Assembly: GCF_900100945.1 (NCBI RefSeq)
Contig: NZ_FNCG01000026.1
Span: 1-57,268 of the forward strand
From: Mucilaginibacter gossypii
Lineage (GTDB): Bacteria; Bacteroidota; Bacteroidia; Sphingobacteriales; Sphingobacteriaceae
DNA: 57,268 bases
Reading direction: 5' to 3'
The notes beneath the pieces are model-generated. The model saw nothing but the letters and a program-made list of their open reading frames with translations. It was not told the DNA's origin and made no database searches. The translations under genes were made by a program, and so were the position numbers. Position 1 is the first letter of the stretch. The number at the start of each line of letters is the position of its first letter. Below are positions 43,120 through 49,193 of the stretch, one piece after another.

Positions 43120-43995
43120 TTATTCTTCTTTAACCTCTAAAAGCCCTCTGCTTTTAGGGGAGGGTTGGGTGGGGCTAACCGCCATATCCAAAAAATTAGG
43201 GATCAGTGTACGCTGAGTATACGTTATTTTATCCGGATCGTCGAGGCGTTCAAGCATCTCATGATATTTAACCTCTCCGTGCTCGCTGATCACTTCGTCT
43301 TTTTTTTCTTCGCGAAGCAACATCCCCTTCATCCCTCCGGCATCGGCTTCGGGGTGAAATTGTGTAGCAAAGAAATAATCATTATACCTGATGGCCATCA
43401 TCGCCCTTGGCAAATCAACATGCGGCCGTTCTTTTTCTATAGCCACCAGTTGCATACCCAGCTCTTTAAAGCGTTTTTCATCCGGGTTGATGACCTGCCA
43501 ACTGCGGGAATCAACCGCATAAAATGGTTCGCCTAAACCTTTAAATAATTGCTCGTTTAATCCAAGCCCGGTTTTATTTACCGGCAGTACGCCAAATGAC
43601 GGGGAGCGCCGCATATTGATATCGCCCAGCTTGTAATGACGGCACATTAACTGAAACGAGTGGCACACAAAGAAAACATTTTTTTTGTTGCTGTTGTTGG
43701 ACAGGTTATAATCTTCCAGCTTATCAACCAGGTTAAAGTATTTCTTCTCCCATTCGGTACCTTCTGTTTCCAATGGGTTACCCGGGCCTCCGCTTGAAAT
43801 ATAAATATCAAAACCGGTGCCCGGCATCTCGCATTTACGGCGTACATCAAAGATCTGGTAACTTAAATTTAAATTGTGTTCAGCCCTGTAACGTTTTAAA
43901 ATATCCTGGAAACCACGCATTCCCTCGTTCGCTATCCCATCATACAAGTCAAGTATGGCTACTTTTATTTCCGGTTTCTCAGTCATCTGCTGCAT
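43120..43995 (-). CDS. class I glutamine-amidotransferase-like protein of the ligase cluster
   Basis: The 291-residue protein has the GATase class I layout: ILDLYDG near the N-terminus, SSGGPGNP at 67-74 (oxyanion loop), the nucleophile strand FFVCHSFQL with Cys111, and the His-Glu pair in TQFHPEAD (His214, Glu216). The nucleophile elbow reads C-H-S-F-Q instead of the usual C-x-G-x-Q. It could supply ammonia to a ligase or hydrolyse a gamma-glutamyl bond as related peptidases do. Residues from about 274 on (SPTQPSPKSRG and beyond) are coded by an interspersed repeat, so the tail is probably an acquired extension. It lies in the ligase cluster, between the ATP-grasp-like and YbdK-type genes. 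Confidence 0.8.
   Translation of the reverse strand: MQQMTEKPEIKVAILDLYDGIANEGMRGFQDILKRYRAEHNLNLSYQIFDVRRKCEMPGTGFDIYISSGGPGNPLETEGTEWEKKYFNLVDKLEDYNLSNNSNKKNVFFVCHSFQLMCRHYKLGDINMRRSPSFGVLPVNKTGLGLNEQLFKGLGEPFYAVDSRSWQVINPDEKRFKELGMQLVAIEKERPHVDLPRAMMAIRYNDYFFATQFHPEADAGGMKGMLLREEKKDEVISEHGEVKYHEMLERLDDPDKITYTQRTLIPNFLDMAVSPTQPSPKSRGLLEVKEE
43137..43180. repeat. repeat coding the C-terminus of the amidotransferase-like protein
   Basis: CTAAAAGC (43137-43144) pairs with GCTTTTAG (43150-43157), followed by the GGGGAGGGTTGGGTGGGG arm typical of the CCCTCTCC/GGAGAGGG family. The minus-strand reading frame runs through it. Confidence 0.6.
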
Positions 43996-44049
43996 CTTTC
44001 TAATATTATCCTTGCTTTAGGATTCCGTATTTACCAATTTAAAATAATT

Positions 44050-44195
44050 GTCATTTCGACGAACCAGTTGGGATTAAGCGTTGGTTGTGAGGAGAAATCT
44101 TATACAATATGCGCTGAGCAATTATGTATTTGTATGGTGTATAAGATTTCTCTTTTGCCCCATCGGCTCAGCCACGGTTGCTTTATCGAAATGAC
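44050..44195. repeat. long cruciform repeat of the GTCATTTCGA...GAGAAATCT family, copy 1
   Basis: Outer stem GTCATTTCGA (44050-44059) with TCGAAATGAC (44186-44195). Inner stem GAGAAATCTTATACA (44092-44106) with its exact complement at 44138-44152. It fills the gap between the amidotransferase-like and YbdK-type genes. Confidence 0.8.
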
Positions 44196-44220
44196 GTTGT
44201 TATATAGTCGCTGAGGGGGC

Positions 44221-45318
44221 TTACAACCCCTTCAATGTTTGTGAGGTGATATAATCCACCACGTCAGCAAAGTTATTGTTTTGCTGATAAATAGCCAGCT
44301 GCCTGTCGGCTCCGGTGCCATGCTCCAGGATATTGTGTACATATTGAAGGTCATCGCGTGAGCCAAGCTCATCAACTACGTCATCTACAAAATCAAGTAG
44401 CTCCAAAATCAGCGAACGGGTGTTTACCTCCATTTCCTTACCAAAATCTATCATTTTGCCGTCGATACCGTACCGGGCTGCACGCCATTTATTTTCGTTA
44501 ATGAGCGCGCGCGAATAGTTAATAAACTTCATGTTTTGCGCCCTGAGCTTGTACAATTTGGCACATAAAGCCTGGAATAAAGCGGTAAACGCAATGGTTT
44601 CATCAACCAGCATAGGGCAGTCGCAAATGCGGAACTCAATAGTTTCAAAGAAAGGATGTACCCGGATATCCCACCAGATTTTTTTGGCGTTATCAATGCA
44701 ATTGGTTTTTACGAGCAGCTTTATGTAGCGGTCATACTCCTCTATACTGCTAAAATAATCGGGGATACCGGTGCGCGGAAACTTATCAAAAACCTTGGTA
44801 CGGAATGATTTGAAGCCCGTGTTCCGCCCTTCCCAAAATGGCGAATTGGTTGAAAGGGCATACACATGCGGCAAAAAATAGCGCACCTGATTGGCAATGT
44901 GAATAGCCATATCGCGCGACTGGATGCCAACATGCACATGCAAACCAAAAATGAGGTTGGAGCGGGCCGCCTCCTGCATCTCATCCACAATTTCAAAATA
45001 CCTGGGGTTATCGGTAATCAATTGATGCTGCCAGTGCGAAAACGGGTGTGTACCCGCGGCGCCAATTCGCAGACCAATATCACCCGCCAGTTGCGCTACC
45101 GTGGTACGAAGCTTACTTACCTCCTTGCGGGCTTCCTGGGTATTGCGGCAAATATGGGTACCCACCTCAACCACGGCCTGGTGCATTTCGGCTTTTACCT
45201 GGTCTTCATGGATTTTTTGGGCTGCATCCACAATTTTTTGCTCATGCGATTTTAGCTCCCGCGATACCGGGTCAATCACCATAAATTCTTCTTCAACACC
45301 TAAGGTAAATTCGTTCAT
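44221..45318 (-). CDS. YbdK-type carboxylate-amine ligase (GCS2 family)
   Basis: The 365-residue protein belongs to the glutamate-cysteine ligase type 2 family (COG2170), ATP-dependent enzymes with a glutamine-synthetase-like fold that join a carboxylate to an amine. Motifs: FTLGVEEEFMVIDP at 4-17 (metal-binding glutamates), EMHQAVVEVGTHIC, HVHVGIQSRDMAI, and FETIEFRICDCPM with a catalytic-core acidic strand. True glutathione precursor synthesis is not implied: most members have unknown substrates. Its neighbours are another ligase and an amidotransferase-like protein, all on the minus strand, so it probably makes one amide bond of a shared product. Confidence 0.88.
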   Translation of the reverse strand: MNEFTLGVEEEFMVIDPVSRELKSHEQKIVDAAQKIHEDQVKAEMHQAVVEVGTHICRNTQEARKEVSKLRTTVAQLAGDIGLRIGAAGTHPFSHWQHQLITDNPRYFEIVDEMQEAARSNLIFGLHVHVGIQSRDMAIHIANQVRYFLPHVYALSTNSPFWEGRNTGFKSFRTKVFDKFPRTGIPDYFSSIEEYDRYIKLLVKTNCIDNAKKIWWDIRVHPFFETIEFRICDCPMLVDETIAFTALFQALCAKLYKLRAQNMKFINYSRALINENKWRAARYGIDGKMIDFGKEMEVNTRSLILELLDFVDDVVDELGSRDDLQYVHNILEHGTGADRQLAIYQQNNNFADVVDYITSQTLKGL

Positions 45319-45350
45319 AATTGGTTAGGGTTATTACTTAAAAAAAACGG

Positions 45351-45437
45351 TTGTCATTTCGACCGTAGGGAGAAATCTTATACGAATAGCTTATCGCGCG
45401 TACGAGATTTCTCCTCGTTCCTCGTTCGAAATGACAA
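45351..45437. repeat. cruciform repeat of the GTCATTTCGA...GAGAAATCT family, copy 2
   Basis: Outer stem TTGTCATTTCGA (45351-45362) with TCGAAATGACAA (45426-45437). Inner stem GAGAAATCT (45370-45378) with AGATTTCTC (45405-45413). It fills the gap between the YbdK-type and ATP-grasp genes. Confidence 0.8.
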
Positions 45438-45445
45438 CCTTTTAT

Positions 45446-46663
45446 TTATTTCTTAGCTGCCTTTTTAGGCTTAGGCGCTGCTTTTTCTTTTACGGCTGTA
45501 GCTTTGGCAACAGGCTCTTTTACCACAGCGGTTTTTACTGCCGTTTCTTTCACTGCGGCAGCTTTTACCGCCGGTTCTTTTGCCATAGCTGCTTTTGCTG
45601 CGGGTGCTTTGGTTGTTTTGGTTTTCTTCGGTTTGCCCTCGTCTTCAATAGCATGGTCAACCATAGCCACGGAAACATCTGCTTTAACGGCCGCTTTTTT
45701 TGCAACTGCTACCAACGGCATTTTTGCTGCCGAAGTTTTTACAAATTCGCCCCAGGTAAGGTTGTCAAAGCCGTCTTTTTGTTTTTTTGCGCGTTCAATG
45801 GCATAATCGGCGGCTGTTTCAACCACCCATTCAAAGTTTTCCTGGCCTACGCTGGTAACTTCGGCGTCGGGGGCGGGGTTACAAAAATCAATAGCGTAAG
45901 GTATGCCATCGCGTACAGCAAACTCCACTGTATTAAAATCGTAACCTAAATATTGGTTTAGTTTTATGACATAATCTTTAATGGTGTCCAATAGCTTTTT
46001 AGATGCAGGTGCTTTACCATGCTCATAGCGCAGGTGGTGAGGGTTGCGCGGCTCATACTGCATAATGCGCACATGCTTGCCGCCAATGCAATAGCAGCGA
46101 AAGTAATCGTCAAAAACAACCTCTTCCTGCAGCATCATTACATACTGTTTGGTTTTATCGTATTTGCTGAAAAAATCTTTCTCATTTTCCAGTTTATAAA
46201 CTTCTTTCCAACCGCCGCCGTCAAAAGGTTTCATATAGGCTGGGAAACCTACATAGTTGAAAATGCCATTCCAATCTAACGGGTAGGCCAGGTTGCGGAA
46301 TGATTTATTGGTGGTATCATCAGGAAGTTCCTTTGATGGCAGAATTACGGTTTTAGGTACAGGCACTCCAATTTTTACAGCAAGGGCGTTGTTAAAAAAC
46401 TTTTCGTCGGCACTCCACCAAAAAGGGTTGTTGATTACCGCTGTACCGCAAATAGCCGCATTTTTTAGGGCTGCGCGATAGTAAGGCACATCCTGCGAAA
46501 TCCGGTCGATGATCACAGCATAGTCAAGCGGTTCGGCCTGCATTACTTTATCGAGCCGTACAAACTCGGCACTGATGCCTTTTTCTGCTTTTTGGTTTAC
46601 ACGGTCAACAAATGCCTGCGGAAACGAATCTTCCTGTCCGAATAAGATACCGATTTTTTTCAT
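45446..46663 (-). CDS. ATP-grasp ligase with a histone-H1-like C-terminal repeat tail
   Basis: The 405-residue protein has a RimK-like ATP-grasp core (about 1-290): an N-terminal domain MKKIGILFGQEDSFPQAFV, the ATP-binding strand and glycine loop FPAYMKPFDGGGWKEVY at 140-156, VMMLQEEVV, and the metal-binding strand YAIDFCNPAPDAE at 256-268. It should form an amide bond using ATP. After residue 343 comes a Lys/Ala/Pro tail with four in-register ten-residue repeats (361-400, pattern xKExAVKxAx) ending KAAKK, very like the tail of histone H1. Such a tail would bind DNA, RNA, polyphosphate or an acidic surface. A tail of this kind on a ligase is unusual. It is a minus-strand member of the ligase cluster. 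Confidence 0.82.
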   Translation of the reverse strand: MKKIGILFGQEDSFPQAFVDRVNQKAEKGISAEFVRLDKVMQAEPLDYAVIIDRISQDVPYYRAALKNAAICGTAVINNPFWWSADEKFFNNALAVKIGVPVPKTVILPSKELPDDTTNKSFRNLAYPLDWNGIFNYVGFPAYMKPFDGGGWKEVYKLENEKDFFSKYDKTKQYVMMLQEEVVFDDYFRCYCIGGKHVRIMQYEPRNPHHLRYEHGKAPASKKLLDTIKDYVIKLNQYLGYDFNTVEFAVRDGIPYAIDFCNPAPDAEVTSVGQENFEWVVETAADYAIERAKKQKDGFDNLTWGEFVKTSAAKMPLVAVAKKAAVKADVSVAMVDHAIEDEGKPKKTKTTKAPAAKAAMAKEPAVKAAAVKETAVKTAVVKEPVAKATAVKEKAAPKPKKAAKK

Positions 46664-46689
46664 GATAGTAGGTGTTTATATGTTTGTTT

Positions 46690-46801
46690 TTCTTTGGGTT
46701 TCAGGTTGATGTAAGTCTTGCTCTTTATTTTTTCATTTTTTTCCTGTCTCTTAAACTCTTGCCTTTTATTTTCTTGTTTCTTGAATCCTGATCTCTTGTT
46801 T
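46690..46801. repeat. CTTGxCTC / CAAGAAA-type repeat tract in the ligase cluster
   Basis: T-rich tract with repeated TCTTGCTCTTTATTTT, CTCTTGCCTTTTATTTTCTTG and TTCTTGAATC words, in the style of the tract between nuoC and nuoD (12508-12644). It fills the gap between the ATP-grasp and esterase genes. Confidence 0.45.
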
Positions 46802-47509
46802 CTATTTAATCGTTGATAAATAATGCGGGAACATTTCGCGCCAGATGGGCCAGTCGTGATTGGCAAAGGGGCGGATATCCAGCCAGTGTTTAATGTCTTT
46901 TTGTTTTAAAATGTTTGAGAGCTGGATGTTATATCCTTTGCATATGTCATACTCGGATGTGCCGAGAACAATATTCATTTGCCAAAGGTCATGATGGTTG
47001 CTGCCCGGCAAAAAATCGACCGGGTTGTTATAAAAAATGTTATCATCATAATAACCATCAGTAAACATTTTGATATCAAAAGCGCCGCCCATGGTAAACA
47101 AATGCCTAACCTTTTCAGGATGTTTGAATGCGAAATTGGCGGCATGATAGCCCCCAAAACTACAGCCGGCAAGAGCTACGTTGCCAACGCCTGTTTCGTG
47201 CATGGCCCAGGGGATGAGCTCGTTTACCAACATGCGATCGTACCCTGCATAAGTTTTGGCCCTGTCGGCCGGGTGAATGCTTTTGTTGTACCAACTGCGG
47301 TCGTCGATGGTATCGGGGCAATAGATCTTCACCAGGCCATTATCAACAAACCATTTTACACTCCCGATCAGGCCAAAATCTTTGTTTTGATAGTAGCGGC
47401 CTTTGGTAGTAGGGAAAACGATCACAGGATAACCGCGGTCGCCGAATACCAGCATTTCAAGGTCGGTATTGGTGTTGGGGGAGTGCCAGCGGTGAAATTT
47501 TTCGGTCAA
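46802..47509 (-). CDS. esterase-family alpha/beta hydrolase of the ligase cluster
   Basis: The 235-residue protein is of the esterase D / antigen 85 type. The nucleophile elbow is GCSFGGYHAA with Ser117, the strand VIVFPTTKGRYYQ lies near 29-41, and the likely catalytic His is in FANHDWPIW near 217. No signal peptide, so cytoplasmic. It is the first gene of the minus-strand ligase cluster and divergent to a second hydrolase of the same superfamily. It could release an ester or amide product of the ligases or activate a precursor; the substrate is unknown. Confidence 0.82.
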   Translation of the reverse strand: MTEKFHRWHSPNTNTDLEMLVFGDRGYPVIVFPTTKGRYYQNKDFGLIGSVKWFVDNGLVKIYCPDTIDDRSWYNKSIHPADRAKTYAGYDRMLVNELIPWAMHETGVGNVALAGCSFGGYHAANFAFKHPEKVRHLFTMGGAFDIKMFTDGYYDDNIFYNNPVDFLPGSNHHDLWQMNIVLGTSEYDICKGYNIQLSNILKQKDIKHWLDIRPFANHDWPIWREMFPHYLSTIK

Positions 47510-47613
47510 AGCAGTGTGGTTTTTATAATGACTGTAAGTTAGGAGGTTTGTTTGAAATAGGCAACAGCCTGATAATATTAATCCTTAGCTGTCAAAAAGT
47601 AAAAAGTATAACT

Positions 47614-47621
47614 TATTTTTG
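47614..47621 (+). promoter_or_regulatory. promoter -7 box of the second esterase gene
   Basis: TATTTTTG is an exact TAnnTTTG box, 26 bp before the ATG at 47648. Confidence 0.5.
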
Positions 47622-47647
47622 CGCCCTTAATTTTAATTTAGAAAGAG

Positions 47648-48463
47648 ATGTACCCGGGCTGGCTTGATACTGAAATGACGATAACCGAACATGAAATAAA
47701 TATAACCTCTGCGCTGATTGAGCGGGAAGTGACCTTAACCATCCTAAAGCCGGAAGACAGTGATATCGCCGAACCGCTAAACCTGCTGCTGCTTAATGAC
47801 GGACAGGAGCTTGAAAACCTCGGATTAAAAACCACGCTCGAAACATTATATAACACCAATCGCCTTAAGCCGGTGCTGATCGTAGCTATCCATGCCGGAG
47901 ATAGCCGCCTGGATGAATATGGCATTGCCGGTAAACCCGATTTTAAAGGCCGGGGTGCTAAGGCTGGTTTATATACTCAATTTATAAAAGAAGAATTGCT
48001 GCCGCAATTACAAGCTTTGACAGGCTTTAATGAGTTTGATATAACAGCTTTTGCTGGTTTTTCGCTTGGTGGTTTATCTGCTTTTGATATTGTTTGGAAT
48101 AACCCGGTGTTATTTGATAAAGCGGGCGTTTTTTCAGGTTCGTTTTGGTGGCGGGGAAAAGACCTGGCCAAAGGCTATACCGATGCCGACAGGCTGATGC
48201 ACCAGGTGATCAGGGAAACCAAAACCAAGCCGGCTATCAATGCCTGGCTGCAAACCGGCACTAAAGATGAAACCAGTGATCGAAATAAAAACGGCATTAT
48301 TGATGCCATTGACGATACCATCGACCTGATTAAAGAAATGGAGATTAAAGGCTTTAAACGTCCTGAAGAAATTCGATATGTTGAAGTAGTAGGAGGTACC
48401 CATGATACAGCTACCTGGCGAAAAGCGATGGCTAAGTTTTTGGTTTGGGCTTTTGGAAGATAA
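47648..48463 (+). CDS. esterase-family alpha/beta hydrolase, divergent from the ligase cluster
   Basis: The 271-residue protein has an antigen-85/enterochelin-esterase-like fold with the nucleophile elbow FAGFSLGGLSAF (Ser139), preceded by PVLIVAIHAGDSRLDEYG, and the presumed catalytic His in VVGGTHDTATWRK near 253. No signal peptide. It is transcribed away from the first esterase gene with a 138-bp shared upstream region, so the two may respond to the same signal. Enterochelin-esterase-like enzymes hydrolyse cyclic or linear ester/amide metabolites, which would suit a small peptide-like product made by the adjacent ligases; this is inference. Confidence 0.8.
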   Translation: MYPGWLDTEMTITEHEINITSALIEREVTLTILKPEDSDIAEPLNLLLLNDGQELENLGLKTTLETLYNTNRLKPVLIVAIHAGDSRLDEYGIAGKPDFKGRGAKAGLYTQFIKEELLPQLQALTGFNEFDITAFAGFSLGGLSAFDIVWNNPVLFDKAGVFSGSFWWRGKDLAKGYTDADRLMHQVIRETKTKPAINAWLQTGTKDETSDRNKNGIIDAIDDTIDLIKEMEIKGFKRPEEIRYVEVVGGTHDTATWRKAMAKFLVWAFGR

Positions 48464-48503
48464 CGTATAGTTTTTGTAAATCAGCTTAATTAAGTTTAAG
48501 AAC

Positions 48504-48719
48504 ATGGTTAGTGTTGCACCTATAAAAAAGCTTGATCAATTGCCCCCTGATTTACAAACTCAGATAGAGAAAGATGTGGATAGGCTTTTGAAAAAAATTA
48601 CTAATGCTGAATTGGTAAACAGCGATCAAACTATAAGAGGATATGGAAGTTTAAAAGGGAAAATTTGGGTGTCGGAAGACTTTGACGAACCGCTTGAGGA
48701 TTTTAAAGATTATATGTAA
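48504..48719 (+). CDS. DUF2281-type antitoxin of a VapBC-like pair
   Basis: The 71-residue protein ends with the DUF2281 signature YGSLKGKIWVSEDFDEPLED, after a helical N-terminal part (LPPDLQTQIEKDVDRLLKKI). In such pairs the antitoxin binds and blocks a PIN-domain ribonuclease and represses its own promoter. Its stop TAA shares a base with the toxin ATG (48719), the usual coupling. The toxin gene is interrupted, so the antitoxin may now be without a partner. Confidence 0.8.
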   Translation: MVSVAPIKKLDQLPPDLQTQIEKDVDRLLKKITNAELVNSDQTIRGYGSLKGKIWVSEDFDEPLEDFKDYM

Positions 48720-49102
48720 TGCAATTGCTTATAGATACACAAGCAATTCTTTGGTGTCAAGCTTCTGATGACAGACTATCTAATACAGTCAAGCAATCAA
48801 TTGAAAACCCCGATAACCAATGATATATAAGCATGGCATCACTATGGGAGATGGCTATCAATGTTGCTTTAAAAAAGCTTAATATCGAAATTGGTTATGG
48901 GAATTTTTATAGCTATTTGATAGGGAAGCAATTTGAGGTTCTTGATATAGCATCTTATCATTTAAGTAAATTAATATCTCTGCCTCATCATCACGGAGAT
49001 CCTTTTGACCGCCTTGTTATCTCGCAGGCTATCTCTGAAAATCTTACGATCATTTCCGCTGATCAACCCTTCAAAGCCTGCCCTGCAAGCTTACTTTGGT
49101 AA
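48719..49102 (+). pseudogene. VapC-type PIN-domain toxin gene interrupted by an in-frame TGA
   Basis: From the ATG at 48719 the frame gives a normal VapC start (MQLLIDTQAILW with metal Asp6). It stops at TGA 48821-48823 after 34 residues, then continues in the same frame with YISMASLWEMAIN, HHHGDPFDRLVISQA and IISADQPF to 49102. Joined, the protein would be 127 residues, the usual size. The conserved acidic residues of the PIN site (first Asp, Glu in SLWE, Asp in DPFDR, Asp in SADQ) are all kept. So a single stop codon at the start of the second strand is the only visible damage, which points to a recent loss or a read error. Reinitiation at the ATG at 48833 would give a fragment without Asp6. 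Confidence 0.82.
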
Positions 49103-49161
49103 ACTCAATGTTAATTGTAAACAATAACCGCTAAATGCTTTATAATCTCATAATTTAACCT

Positions 49162-49169
49162 TACCTTTG
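49162..49169 (+). promoter_or_regulatory. promoter -7 box of typA
   Basis: TACCTTTG is an exact TAnnTTTG box, with TTTA at 49139-49142 as a -33 candidate and the ATG 24 bp downstream. Confidence 0.55.
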
Positions 49170-49193
49170 CGCCAAATTTAGAGAGGCATTTTC

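Noticed and set aside
44866..45255. 129-codon plus-strand frame opposite the YbdK-type ligase
   Set aside because: It is antisense to a gene with clear motifs and has no protein-like composition.
45431..45949. 172-codon plus-strand frame rich in Phe, Cys and Arg
   Set aside because: It is the antisense of the Lys/Ala repeat tail of the ATP-grasp gene; the composition is a by-product of that bias.
46690..46801. T-rich tract as a terminator of the esterase gene
   Set aside because: No stable G/C stem precedes the T-runs; repeat DNA is the better description.
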